From Actinomycetales bacterium (GTDB taxonomy: Bacteria; Actinomycetota; Actinomycetes; Actinomycetales; Dermatophilaceae): a DNA stretch of 64,000 nucleotides. This document shows positions 44,797 to 53,502 of this stretch, piece by piece. Position 1 is the first letter of the stretch; every line of letters starts with the position of its first letter. The stretch is from NCBI GenBank assembly GCA_016715285.1, contig JADKAO010000006.1:186001-250000 (forward strand). The letters run 5' to 3'. The notes beneath the pieces were generated by a model. The model was not told where the DNA came from. It did not search any database and saw only the letters and a list, made by a program, of their open reading frames with translations. The position numbers were made by a program, and so were the translations under genes.

Positions 44797-46215
44797 ATGG
44801 CCGCATTCGGCTGGAAGCTCAAAGGCGACGGACATCGACTAGCCCCGGGGGAGGTTGTTGCTCCCGACGAGCGCTTGTCGTGGGGCAAGACGGTCGGGCT
44901 CGGCGCGCAACACGTGGTCGCGATGTTTGGGGCGACCTTTGTCTTCCCGATCCTCATGGGCTTGAGCGCCCAACTCGCGATCATGATGAGCGGTATCGCG
45001 ACGATCATCTTCCTGCTCATGGTGAGCGGGCGCGTCCCGTCGTATCTCGGCACCTCGGCATCGTTCGTCGGTGTTGCCGCCGCGATCCGGGCGCAACCCG
45101 GCGCTGACTCGCGCACGGTCACCGGCGCCATCCTCATCGGTGGGCTCGTGCTGGCACTGGTCGGTGTCGCGATCCACTTCCTCGGGTCGAGCGTCATCCA
45201 CAAGATCCTCCCGCCAGTGGTGACGGGTGCGGTCGTCATGCTCATCGGCTTCAATCTCGCGCCGGTGGTCGCCAACGTCTATTGGCCCCAGGACCAGTGG
45301 ATCGCCTTGATCGTCATGACGTTTGCGATCATGTGCGCAGTGGCGCTGCGGGGGTTCCTTGGGCGGATCTCGATCTTCCTGTCGCTGGTGTTCGGCTATG
45401 TCCTGTCGTGGGTGTTCGACCGCGGCTTCGGGCAGATCACGTCGTTCGACCCCGGCGCCGGCAAGCTGACGACCCACTGGCGGGTCAACCTCGAGGGCGT
45501 CGCGAACTCATCGTGGTTTGGCTTCCCCCAGGCGACGACGGTTGCTGACGGCAAGGAGATCGTGGGCATGCACGCCCCGACCTTCTCGCTCGCGGCCGTG
45601 CTCGTCGTGCTGCCCGCGATCATCGCGCTCATCGCTGAGAACACCGGTCACGTCAAGGCGGTTGCCGAGATGACCGGCGCCAACCTCGACGACGTCATGG
45701 GACGCGCGATCGCTGCTGACGGTGTCGCCACCATGGTCGCCACCTCCGTCGGCGGTTCACCCACGACGACGTATGCCGAGAACATCGGCGTGATGGCGGC
45801 CTCGCGCGTGTATTCGACTGCGGCGTACTACGTCGCGGCACTCATCGCGATCGTCTTTGGTCTGTCGCCGAAGTTCGGAGCGCTCGTAGCGGCGACTCCC
45901 GGCGGCGTGCTCGGCGGGATCACCGTCGTGCTCTACGGCATGATCGGCCTGCTCGGCGCCAAGATCTGGAAAGAAAACAACGTCGACTTCGCCAACCCGA
46001 TCAACCTCGTCCCCGTTGCGGCCGGCATCATCCTCGGCATCGGCAACTCATCGCTCAAGATCTCCGACACCTTTGAACTCGCGGGCATCGCGTTGGGCAC
46101 GATCGTGACGATCGCGGCATACCACCTCGCGCGGGCAACCGCTCCGGCAGCGCTGCGCGCGGAGGCCGACGGCGCGGTCCTGACTGTGGGACGCGAAGGG
46201 ATCGATCGAGTCTGA
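44797..46215 (+). CDS. Uracil/xanthine permease (NCS2 family)
   Basis: 472 residues with about 12-14 membrane helices. The NCS2 signature regions are visible: QHVVAMFGATFVFPILMG near the N-terminus, the conserved ENTGHVKAVAEMTGANLDDVMGRAIAADGVATM stretch and SVGGSPTTTYAENIGVMAASRVYS, in which the glutamates and T/N residues bind nucleobase. GGAAGGGAT lies 8 bases before the ATG. Proton symport of uracil or xanthine is the family role; the precise base is not decided here. The preceding ~175 bases contain no gene. Confidence 0.93.
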   Translation: MAAFGWKLKGDGHRLAPGEVVAPDERLSWGKTVGLGAQHVVAMFGATFVFPILMGLSAQLAIMMSGIATIIFLLMVSGRVPSYLGTSASFVGVAAAIRAQPGADSRTVTGAILIGGLVLALVGVAIHFLGSSVIHKILPPVVTGAVVMLIGFNLAPVVANVYWPQDQWIALIVMTFAIMCAVALRGFLGRISIFLSLVFGYVLSWVFDRGFGQITSFDPGAGKLTTHWRVNLEGVANSSWFGFPQATTVADGKEIVGMHAPTFSLAAVLVVLPAIIALIAENTGHVKAVAEMTGANLDDVMGRAIAADGVATMVATSVGGSPTTTYAENIGVMAASRVYSTAAYYVAALIAIVFGLSPKFGALVAATPGGVLGGITVVLYGMIGLLGAKIWKENNVDFANPINLVPVAAGIILGIGNSSLKISDTFELAGIALGTIVTIAAYHLARATAPAALRAEADGAVLTVGREGIDRV

Positions 46216-46246
46216 GTTTGTTACTGCTGCAGGCAAATTGCGACAG

Positions 46247-46720
46247 TTAGCGCGGTGGGATCGAATACGTGAGGGAGGCGTCGGCGACGAGTTCCTCGCT
46301 GTCATGGTCGCCATCGGCGCTGTCGGCAGCGCTGTCATCAGCGCCGCCTTTGGCGCTGCCTTCGGCATGGATGCGGACGTGGCCGACCGCTAGCCGTGAC
46401 CCGAGCTTGAGCAACTCGCCCTCGGCGACGAGGTCGCCGGGCGGAGGTTTGCGCAGGAAGTTCATGCCGACGCTTGTGGTCACGGCCAGGGCGACGGGGC
46501 CGATCTGGGCCAGGACGAGGAGATAGATCGCGACGTCGGCAAGAGTGAACATCGTCGGACCCGAGATGGTGCCGCCCGGGCGTAGGGTCGACTCGTGGGC
46601 GGGCAGTCGCAGCCGGATCCGTTGCTCATCGACGTGCTCGACCCGCAGGTCCAGGGCCCCGACCTCGGGGAACTCACGCGCCAAGAAGGCCTGCAAGTCA
46701 GCCGCGCTCATCACCGTCAT
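46247..46720 (-). CDS. PaaI-type hotdog-fold thioesterase
   Basis: 157 residues from ATG 46720 (the longer frame upstream is not supported). The hotdog helix region GGTISGPTMFTLADVAIYLLVLA and the next strand VTTSVGMNFLRKPPPGDLVAEGEL match the PaaI subfamily, which hydrolyses acyl-CoA thioesters. A short acidic Gly/Asp/Ser insert (KGGADDSAADSADGDHD) interrupts the last strands. Convergent with the permease; substrate unknown. Confidence 0.82.
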   Translation of the reverse strand: MTVMSAADLQAFLAREFPEVGALDLRVEHVDEQRIRLRLPAHESTLRPGGTISGPTMFTLADVAIYLLVLAQIGPVALAVTTSVGMNFLRKPPPGDLVAEGELLKLGSRLAVGHVRIHAEGSAKGGADDSAADSADGDHDSEELVADASLTYSIPPR

Positions 46721-46954
46721 GGTCGGGATCGTACGAGTGCTGTTGCGGGCGGCATACCGGTTTGGGCTGAAGTGGGTGTGGGAGTGGTCCACAGCACGTG
46801 CCCTAGTGCTTGACGCCTCACCTCAAGGGAATACAGTGTGACTCGCTCCTCCGCGCACCCCTCCGCGCACCCGCACCCGGGGGAGCGCTGCTGTGTCCTC
46901 AGCGCTCTCGTCTCCTGACGAGTCGCCACACGCTTCACACCTCGGGGGTATGCC

Positions 46955-48286
46955 GTGCTGAAGGCTGTGAGACATCCCGGCCGCATCGTGCCGGTGTTGT
47001 TCTCCCTCTTCTTGACTCTCGGCACGATCCTGCTGTGCCTGCCGATCTCTCGGACCGCCGACGAGCCGCCGAATGTCTTGGCTGCGGCGTTTACCGCGGT
47101 CTCGGCGTCGTGTGTGACGGGCTTGGCGGTCGTCGACACGGCGACCTATTGGACGAGCTTTGGGCAGTTCGTCATCATGCTGCTCATCCAAGTCGGTGGC
47201 TTTGGCATTATGACGATGGCGACTTTGCTCGCCATCCTCGTCGGTGGCCGCGTGGGTCTGAGTCAGAAGCTCGTCGCGCAGAGTGAGTCGCACGCCTCGT
47301 CGATGGGCAATGTCAAAGCGATTTTGCGCACCATCGGCGTGACCGTTGTGATCACTGAGGCGTTCGTCGCGCTCGTGCTGGCGGCCCGGTTCTACTTCGG
47401 CTATGGCCACTCGGTGGGGTCGGCGCTGTGGCAGGGGCTCTTCCACTCGATCTCGGCGTTCAACAACGCGGGGTTTGCGCTCTATAGCGACAACCTCATG
47501 GGGTTCAACCAGGACATCATGATCATCGGGCCGATCTGCGCGGCGATCGTCGCGGGTGGTTTGGGCTTCCCGGTGTTCTACGAGTTGAAGCGCCGCTGGC
47601 GGGTGCCGGACAAGTGGACCGTGCACGCCAGGGTGACGATCTTGGGGTACTTCTCCCTGCTGCTGATCGGATGCGTTGGGTTTGCGGCCTTCGAGTGGAA
47701 CAACGAGGGCACCATCGGGCCGATGTCGTTGTGGGGCAAGTTCGTCAACTCACTCATCGGTGGCATCACCCCGAGGACTGCCGGCTTTAACGCGATCGAC
47801 TACGGCAAGGCCAGCCACGAGACGCTGGCGCTGGACGACGCCCTCATGTTCATCGGTGGTGGCAGCGCAGGTACGGCCGGTGGTATCAAGGTCGGCACCT
47901 TTGTGTTGCTCGCCTTTGTCATCTGGAGCGAGATCCGCGGTGAGCGCGACGTCAGGGTGGGCAACCGCCAGATCCCACGTGATCTGCTGCGCCAGGCCGT
48001 CACGGTGGTGCTCCTTGCCATCGGCGTCGTCGCCATCGGCACCATGATCCTGCTCATCGTCAGTGACTACTCGCTCGACGTGATCGTCTTCGAAGCGATC
48101 TCTGCCTTTGGCACCGTCGGCCTCTCGACCGGTATCACCGGGTCCTTGCCCGGACTCGGACAGCTCACCCTGATGGGGCTGATGTATGTCGGCCGCATCG
48201 GGACCGTGACGGCCGTGACTGCACTTGCCCTCAACACCAAGCACAGGCACTTCCGCCTGCCCGAAGAAAGGCCGATCATTGGCTAA
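46955..48286 (+). CDS. TrkH/KtrB-type potassium uptake channel subunit
   Basis: 443 residues, GTG start. Four pore-loop signatures with filter glycines are visible: ASCVTGLAVVDT, SAFNNAGFALYSDN, TPRTAGFNAIDY and SAFGTVGLSTGITG. The membrane subunit of a K+ uptake system; length and pairing with a single-RCK partner fit the Ktr-type in gram-positives. It overlaps the trkA gene by 8 bases, so synthesis of the two subunits is probably coupled. Confidence 0.95.
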   Translation: MLKAVRHPGRIVPVLFSLFLTLGTILLCLPISRTADEPPNVLAAAFTAVSASCVTGLAVVDTATYWTSFGQFVIMLLIQVGGFGIMTMATLLAILVGGRVGLSQKLVAQSESHASSMGNVKAILRTIGVTVVITEAFVALVLAARFYFGYGHSVGSALWQGLFHSISAFNNAGFALYSDNLMGFNQDIMIIGPICAAIVAGGLGFPVFYELKRRWRVPDKWTVHARVTILGYFSLLLIGCVGFAAFEWNNEGTIGPMSLWGKFVNSLIGGITPRTAGFNAIDYGKASHETLALDDALMFIGGGSAGTAGGIKVGTFVLLAFVIWSEIRGERDVRVGNRQIPRDLLRQAVTVVLLAIGVVAIGTMILLIVSDYSLDVIVFEAISAFGTVGLSTGITGSLPGLGQLTLMGLMYVGRIGTVTAVTALALNTKHRHFRLPEERPIIG

Positions 48287-48983
48287 CCCATTCCGCCGCG
48301 ACGACGACAACAGCCCCGTCCTCATCGTCGGGCTGGGTCGTTTCGGCTACTCCGTCGCCCGCTCGCTCGTCGCCATGGGCCAAGAGGTGCTCGCCGTCGA
48401 CACCGACCCGGTCCTCGTGCAGCGGTATGCCGACGAGCTGACCCACGTTGTGCAGTGCGACGCGACTGACCACGATGCCTTGGAGCAACTCGGCATCGGC
48501 GACTTCGACAAGGCCGTCGTGGGTATTTCGGTCAACGTCGAGGCGAGTGTGCTCGCGACCATCGCCCTGTCTGAAGCCGGCGTCCAGGACATCTGGGTCA
48601 AGGCGAGCAGCCTCGACCACGGCAAGATCCTCGAGCGCATCGGCGCCCACCACATCGTCTACCCCGAGCGTTCGATGGGCGAGCAGGTTGCCCACATGAT
48701 CGTCGGCGGGATGAGCCAGTACCTCGAGTTCGATGACGACTTCGCGATCGCGCGCACCGCAGCGCCGCCGGAGCAGTGGGGCAAGACCTTCTCCGAGACT
48801 GGGATCCGCGCGAAGCACGGGGTCACGATTGTCGGCGTCAAGCGCGTCGGCGAGGACTTCGTGTATGCCGTGCCTGAGACCCGGGTCGAGCAGCACGACG
48901 AACTCGTCGTGTCCGGTCCAACAAAGAGTGTCGAACGCTACTGTGCGCTGGCCAAGCCCAAGCTTCATCGCCCGCGTCCGTAG
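48279..48983 (+). CDS. trkA: TrkA/KtrA-type potassium uptake regulatory subunit
   Basis: 234 residues. The start is TTG at 48279 (AAAGG 7 bases upstream), inside the last codons of the channel gene; no ATG or GTG suits. Rossmann nucleotide-binding motif VLIVGLGRFGYSVARSLVAMG, with the acidic second-strand residue in VLAVDTD, forms the RCK-N domain; the RCK-C domain follows (TIVGVKRVGEDFVYAVPETRVEQHDELVVSG). A single RCK unit, like KtrA, gating the channel according to nucleotide. Confidence 0.95.
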   Translation: MANPFRRDDDNSPVLIVGLGRFGYSVARSLVAMGQEVLAVDTDPVLVQRYADELTHVVQCDATDHDALEQLGIGDFDKAVVGISVNVEASVLATIALSEAGVQDIWVKASSLDHGKILERIGAHHIVYPERSMGEQVAHMIVGGMSQYLEFDDDFAIARTAAPPEQWGKTFSETGIRAKHGVTIVGVKRVGEDFVYAVPETRVEQHDELVVSGPTKSVERYCALAKPKLHRPRP

Positions 48984-49056
48984 GGTTACTCTGGAGTAGC
49001 AAAGACACGGCATACCGCGCCTCATCGTGAGGTGCGTGCCTGGGAGGGTGACTGTC

Positions 49057-49476
49057 ATGACCGGCCGGGTCACGGAAATGACCGAGGCGGATTGTTGGGA
49101 GATGTTGCGGCGGCACGAGCTCGGGAGGCTCGCGTTCCGTGAGGGCGAGACGGTGCAGATCACGCCGCTCAACTACGCCGTCCAGGGGCGCTCGATCGTG
49201 TTCAGGACCGCAGAGGGCTCGAAGTTGAGCGCGATCCGGGACCACAACGATGTGGCGTTCGAGATCGACGAGACGACCGATGAAGCAGCCATGAGCGTGA
49301 TTTGTCGCGGTCGTGCCGTCGAGTTGACGGGCGAGGACGCTCAGATGGTCGATCAGCTCCGGCTGCGGCCGTGGGTGCGCACCGTCAAGCATCACGTGGT
49401 GTCCATCGAGATCGAGGAGATCTCGGGCCGCTTCTTCATGCTGACCAAGCCCTGGCTGCACATGGTGCCGAATTGA
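49057..49476 (+). CDS. Pyridoxamine 5'-phosphate oxidase-fold (flavin-binding) protein
   Basis: 139 residues from ATG 49057, which has GGAGGG 9 bases before it; the upstream in-frame GTG at 49027 is less likely. A split-barrel protein: LGRLAFREGETVQITPLNYAVQGRSIVFRTAEGSKLSA matches the PPOX-class family that binds FMN or F420 in actinobacteria. Usually reductases or oxidases of unknown substrate. Followed by a strong bidirectional hairpin. Confidence 0.88.
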   Translation: MTGRVTEMTEADCWEMLRRHELGRLAFREGETVQITPLNYAVQGRSIVFRTAEGSKLSAIRDHNDVAFEIDETTDEAAMSVICRGRAVELTGEDAQMVDQLRLRPWVRTVKHHVVSIEIEEISGRFFMLTKPWLHMVPN

Positions 49477-49542
49477 AGAGCTGAGCTCGCGCTGACCTGA
49501 CGTGCCCGCTGAGGCGCGGCGCACGGCATACCCGCTGGATGT

Positions 49543-49583
49543 GACTGTGCCCCCGAGCGGTGGTCGCTTGCGGGGGCACAGTC
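49543..49583. terminator. Bidirectional terminator between convergent genes
   Basis: GACTGTGCCCCCG (49543-49555) pairs perfectly with CGGGGGCACAGTC (49571-49583), loop 15 bases, followed on the plus strand by TTGTGCTT. It separates the plus-strand PPOX gene from the minus-strand YtxH-like gene. Confidence 0.75.
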
Positions 49584-49633
49584 TTGTGCTTGGGCGATGT
49601 TCGTGCCGGTCGCGCAAACCTGGTTTGGCGTCC

Positions 49634-50818
49634 TCAGTCGAGCGCGTCCTTGGCCTTTTCGGCAGCCTTGTCCGCAGCCTCAGCCACGGCGTCGGTCGCG
49701 TCCTCGGCTCCATCCTGCGCAGCGGCGGCGCCGTCGGCAACCACATCGGCGGCGTCGGTGACGGCGTGCTTGGCCTCGTCGGACACGTCCTCGGCCTTGT
49801 CCTTCACAGTGTCGACCACGTCGGCGACCTTGTCCTGAACCGTGTCGACCACGTCGGCGACCTTGTCCTGAACCGTGTCGACGGCCTCAGCAGCGCGGTC
49901 CTTCGCGGCGGCGGCAGCGTCCGAAGCCTTTTCCTGCCACGTGGCGGCGCGCTCGGGCGACGGCGGCAGGTAGGTCACTTCGCCGAGCGGAGCGGCCCAC
50001 GGGTCATCCTTGGGTCGGCGGCTCAAGACGATGGCCCCGATCGCGCCGAGCGCAGCACCGACACCGAGGACAATGAGGATGCCGCCCTTGCGCTTGCGCT
50101 TGGAACCGCCAGCCTTCTCGGCGGCATCGGTGATGACGTCGGCGACCCCGGCGAGTGACGAGGGGGCGCGCTCGGCCGCAGCGATCGCGGCATCAGCGGC
50201 CTGCACCTTGGCTGTGCCTGCCGCGGCGAGGAGGCTCGCGACCGCTGCAGAGACCTTGGGCAGGAGATCGTCAACAAGCCGGTCGCGAGCGTCATCGACC
50301 ATCGGGCCGAGGTCGTCGACGGCCTTTTGGACCTTGGGTCCGGCCACGTCGACACCATGCTCGAGCTTGGGCTTGGCCCACTCGACGCCGGCCTCGACGT
50401 AGGGGTGAGCCTTTTCGCTCGCGGCGTCGAGCAACGGCTGGGCTCTGTCGTGAGCGGCGTCCAGCAAAGGCTGGGCCTTTTCGCGGGCCAGGTCGGCGGC
50501 GTCACGGACACGCGGGGCTGCCTTCTCGGCCGCTTCGCGAACCATGGGTCCGGCCTTTTCGGCTGCTTCGCGCACGATCGGTGCGGCCTTGTCCTTGGCG
50601 GCGGCTGCCTTTTCCTTGGCCACGGGGCCGTAGGTGCGGGCAGCTTCAGCAGCGGCCGCTGCTGCTGCGACCGCCATTTCCTTCACGACTGGTGCGTAAT
50701 CGCGCGCCTTTGCGGCTCCGGCACGTGCGCCCTTGGCGGCCGCGGGGCCCGCTGACTCACGGAGCGCGGCAAGCTTCTCGGCTGCCGACGGCCCCTGGTC
50801 CTTATTCATCCGGAACAT
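49634..50818 (-). CDS. YtxH/LEA-like alanine-rich protein with one membrane helix
   Basis: 394 residues from ATG 50818 (GGGAGG 5 bases upstream). Nearly the whole protein is Ala/Lys/Asp/Glu-rich amphipathic helix with 11-residue periodicity (VREAAEKAGPMVREAAEKAA; DTVQDKVADVV occurs twice with a 33-bp DNA repeat). A single hydrophobic segment (GGILIVLGVGAALGAIGAIVLS, about 267-288) divides it into two helical arms. Resembles YtxH- and LEA-type stress proteins; a surface or envelope scaffold role is inferred only. The composition is not that of a shadow frame because the ribosome-binding site and membrane helix are coherent. Confidence 0.8.
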   Translation of the reverse strand: MFRMNKDQGPSAAEKLAALRESAGPAAAKGARAGAAKARDYAPVVKEMAVAAAAAAAEAARTYGPVAKEKAAAAKDKAAPIVREAAEKAGPMVREAAEKAAPRVRDAADLAREKAQPLLDAAHDRAQPLLDAASEKAHPYVEAGVEWAKPKLEHGVDVAGPKVQKAVDDLGPMVDDARDRLVDDLLPKVSAAVASLLAAAGTAKVQAADAAIAAAERAPSSLAGVADVITDAAEKAGGSKRKRKGGILIVLGVGAALGAIGAIVLSRRPKDDPWAAPLGEVTYLPPSPERAATWQEKASDAAAAAKDRAAEAVDTVQDKVADVVDTVQDKVADVVDTVKDKAEDVSDEAKHAVTDAADVVADGAAAAQDGAEDATDAVAEAADKAAEKAKDALD

Positions 50819-50984
50819 AAACGTCCTCCCGTGTCGACCCATCTGCTGATGCGCTCCCGCCCATCCTGCCCTGTCGAGACGACAAGCACATGATCGGGCG
50901 CGGGATTTCCTACTCTGACGGCTGCAACGTCGCCTGAGACCGCTTCGATTCCGCCCACCGCTGCTGCTGCCTCCCCCCACCGCT

Positions 50985-51265
50985 TGGATTCGATACCGGA
51001 TGCTGACTCCCCCCACCGCTTGGATTCGATGCCGGATGCTGGGGTATGCCGGGTTGCTGGGTATCGACCCGGGCGTGAGCTCGCCGATTCGATACCGGAT
51101 GCTGGGGTATGCCGGGTTGCTGGGTATCGACCCGGGCGTGAGCTCGCCGATTCGATGCCGGATGCTGGGGTATGCCGGGTTGCTGGGTATCGACCCGGGG
51201 TGACCTCGCCGATTCGATGCCGGATGCTGGGGTATGCCGGGTTGCTGGGTATCGACCCGGGGTAA
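50985..51265. repeat. Second cluster of 42-bp hairpin repeats (ppi side)
   Basis: Same element as at 4498-4850, same strand. Full copies at 51026-51067, 51089-51130, 51152-51193 and 51214-51255, each exactly 42 bp, and a left half only at 50990-50997. The right arm GGTATCGA is invariant; the left arm is TCGATACC in one full copy and the half copy, and TCGATGCC in three. The loop here is GGATGCTGGGGTATGCCGGG-type and contains the host octamer GTATGCCG. It lies between the divergent YtxH-like and peptidyl-prolyl isomerase genes (50819-51376 has no gene). The short frame reading through it is repeat translation. Confidence 0.9.
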
Positions 51266-51376
51266 GTGGGGGTGGGCTGGGGTGGGTGGAGGTCGGCGAG
51301 CACGCGTGCGGTCTGGTGCTGTTTGGGATCACGTGCTGTTTGGGGATCACGCGTCAACGCATGGGAGGATTCGCCC

Positions 51377-51895
51377 ATGAAGGCAACCATCCACACCAAT
51401 CACGGTGACATCAACGTGACCCTCTTCCCGAACGAAGCCCCCAAGACGGTCGAAAACTTCGTCGGGCTGGCCAAGGGCACGAAGAAATACAAAGACGAGG
51501 CGGGCCGCACCAATCCGACGCCGTTCTTCGACGGCCTCGTCTTCCACCGCATCATCGCCGGCTTCATGATCCAGGGCGGTTGCCCCTTGGGTCAGGGCTA
51601 CGGCGGCCCCGGCTTCGCGTTCGACGACGAACCCCACCCGGACAAGACGTTCAACAAGCCCTACCTCCTGGCCATGGCCAACGCTGGCAAGCGCATGGGC
51701 AAGGGCACCAACGGCTCGCAGTTCTTCATTACCGTCTCGACCCCCCACTACCTCAACTTCAAGCACACGATCTTCGGTGAGGTCGCCGACGAGCCGAGCC
51801 GCAAGGTTGTCGATGCCATCGCCGCAGTGCGGACCGATCGCAACGACAAGCCCTTTGAGGATGTCGTCATGACGTCGGTCACCTTTGAAGACTGA
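51377..51895 (+). CDS. ppiA: Cyclophilin-type peptidyl-prolyl cis-trans isomerase
   Basis: 172 residues, cytoplasmic (no signal peptide). ATG 51377 with GGGAGGA upstream. Cyclophilin active-site motifs are present: FDGLVFHRIIAGFMIQGGCP with the catalytic arginine, and NGSQFFIT. It assists proline isomerisation in protein folding. Its position near oriC followed by rhomboid and crgA is the same as that of ppiA in mycobacteria. Confidence 0.95.
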   Translation: MKATIHTNHGDINVTLFPNEAPKTVENFVGLAKGTKKYKDEAGRTNPTPFFDGLVFHRIIAGFMIQGGCPLGQGYGGPGFAFDDEPHPDKTFNKPYLLAMANAGKRMGKGTNGSQFFITVSTPHYLNFKHTIFGEVADEPSRKVVDAIAAVRTDRNDKPFEDVVMTSVTFED

Positions 51896-51936
51896 TCCTC
51901 GACTGCCCGCGCGGTTGACCCACCCCTGATCACCAC

Positions 51937-52908
51937 ATGACCGGTCCACTTCCGCCGTCGACTCCGCCGGCCCAGCCGCCGACTCCGCCGGCCCAGCCGC
52001 CACCACCCTCGGGTGGGCCCGCGTCGGTCCCGCCGACCGGCCCGCCCGCGTGCCCGCGACATCCTGACCGGCTGTCACGGGTGAGCTGCCAGCGGTGCGG
52101 CCGGCCGGCATGCCCGTCGTGTCTGCGCGAAGCCCCAGTCGGCTACCAGTGCGTGGACTGCGTCGCCGCTGCCGTCGCGTCGCAGCCACGGCCTCGCACG
52201 AGCCTGGGTCTGCCCGCCCCCTCGGACGGTCGCCCGCTGGCCACCATGACGATTATCGGGCTATGCGTCGCCCTGTACGTCGGGCAGCGCATCAACCCGG
52301 CGGTCACCTCGGACTTGGCGTTCGCGCCATTCCTCGGCTGGTCCGAACCATGGCGCGCCATTACCGCCGCGTTCCTTCACTCGCCGTCGATGATCTTTCA
52401 CATCGCGCTCAACATGCTGTTCCTCTGGCAGATCGGGCCGATGCTCGAGTTCAGCCTCGGCCGAGCACGGTTCCTCGCGCTCTACCTGCTGTCGGCGCTC
52501 GGTGGCTCCGCCGGGGTCGTCTTGCTCGCCTCAGCCCCCACGAAGGTGCTGGGAGGCGCGGCGGAGGCCGCGGCATACCAATCGTGGATTACCGGAGTCG
52601 TCGGCGCGTCTGGTGCTGTTTTTGGGCTCTTTGGCGCGCTCCTGGTCATCAATCGCACCTTTGGGCGCTCCTCCGCCCCCCTGTATGCCGTGCTCGTGAT
52701 CAACCTCGTGATCGGCTTCCTCCCTGGCATCTCGTGGCAGACGCACCTGGGCGGGCTCGTCACCGGGGTGGCCGTGGCAGGTGGCATCCTGGCGACCCGC
52801 GCGCCCGAGCGCCGACGCTGGCAGTGGCCGTTGCTAGCGCTGATCTTCGTCGTGCTCGTGGGTGCTTGCGTCGCGAAGTACCTCACGGTGCCCGTCTTCT
52901 ACCGCTGA
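51937..52908 (+). CDS. Rhomboid-family intramembrane serine protease with N-terminal zinc finger
   Basis: 323 residues. A proline-rich start is followed by a B-box-like zinc finger (CPRHPDRLSRVSCQRCGRPACPSCLREAPVGYQCVDC), then six or seven membrane helices. The catalytic serine is in GVVGASGAVFGLFG and the histidine in SWQTHLGGLVTG. It cleaves membrane proteins within the bilayer; natural substrates in actinobacteria are mostly unknown. Gene order with ppi and crgA is conserved. Confidence 0.93.
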   Translation: MTGPLPPSTPPAQPPTPPAQPPPPSGGPASVPPTGPPACPRHPDRLSRVSCQRCGRPACPSCLREAPVGYQCVDCVAAAVASQPRPRTSLGLPAPSDGRPLATMTIIGLCVALYVGQRINPAVTSDLAFAPFLGWSEPWRAITAAFLHSPSMIFHIALNMLFLWQIGPMLEFSLGRARFLALYLLSALGGSAGVVLLASAPTKVLGGAAEAAAYQSWITGVVGASGAVFGLFGALLVINRTFGRSSAPLYAVLVINLVIGFLPGISWQTHLGGLVTGVAVAGGILATRAPERRRWQWPLLALIFVVLVGACVAKYLTVPVFYR

Positions 52909-52972
52909 CCGCCGGTATGCCGGGCACCGCACCGCATCGCACGCGCGCACGGCAAACCCACCCTGACCGAAG

Positions 52973-52993
52973 TTATCCACAGGATTATCCCCA
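52973..52993. promoter_or_regulatory. Pair of DnaA-box-like sequences upstream of crgA
   Basis: TTATCCACA (52973-52981) is a canonical DnaA box; TTATCCCCA (52985-52993) follows 12 bases later, a one-mismatch box on the same strand. Located in the rhomboid-crgA convergent gap. Two boxes are too few for an origin but could titrate DnaA or mark oriC proximity. Confidence 0.55.
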
Positions 52994-53055
52994 ACTGGGG
53001 AGAACTACATGGGTGTAACTCCTGATCACAGGGCAGGCACTGGAGAGACCGCGGG

Positions 53056-53379
53056 CTACTTCCACCGCATGGTCATGGCAAAGCCGGAAATGAGCAGCGC
53101 GAATCCGGACACGAGGTTCCAGTAACCGAACGACTGCACCGGGAAACGTCCCTGGGTCACATAGAAGACGACGATCCACAGCAACCCGAGCACCAAGAGC
53201 GTGACAAAGACGGGCGCCCACCACGTGGGGTTGGGCTTCTCGAGCTTCTGAGCCCGGCGACGTTCGGCTTGCTCGCGTTCCATGCGCTTCTGGGCGGCCT
53301 TGGCTGCGGGCGGGACGACGGGCTTTGCTTGCTTGTCGACCGCACCCGCGGCTGGGTCGCGATCCTGGATATCGGGCAC
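53056..53379 (-). CDS. crgA: Cell division protein CrgA
   Basis: 107 residues, GTG start. A charged cytoplasmic N-terminus precedes two membrane helices: WWAPVFVTLLVLGLLWIVVFYV and YWNLVSGFALLISGFAMTM, with a TQGRFPVQSFG connector and a very short C-terminus MRWK. This is the conserved CrgA layout. CrgA binds FtsZ, FtsQ and penicillin-binding proteins and helps assemble the division septum. Minus strand, convergent to rhomboid. Confidence 0.95.
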   Translation of the reverse strand: MPDIQDRDPAAGAVDKQAKPVVPPAAKAAQKRMEREQAERRRAQKLEKPNPTWWAPVFVTLLVLGLLWIVVFYVTQGRFPVQSFGYWNLVSGFALLISGFAMTMRWK

Positions 53380-53502
53380 GGCGTCTCCTTGGTTCTGACA
53401 GGTGTGCCTTAGCGTAGTTGCTGAGGTACCCGACGCTCACCTTCGTGAACCATCGCGAGGGTGCGCGCGGCATACCACGTCTGTCCGAGAGGGGGAGTGA
53501 GC

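Noticed and set aside
50984..51265. Repetitive 93-codon plus-strand frame ahead of ppiA
   Set aside because: It is translation of the 42-bp hairpin repeats; no ribosome-binding site and no domain.
52909..53055. Chromosomal origin of replication
   Set aside because: Only two DnaA boxes and no AT-rich unwinding region; dnaA and dnaN are not adjacent.
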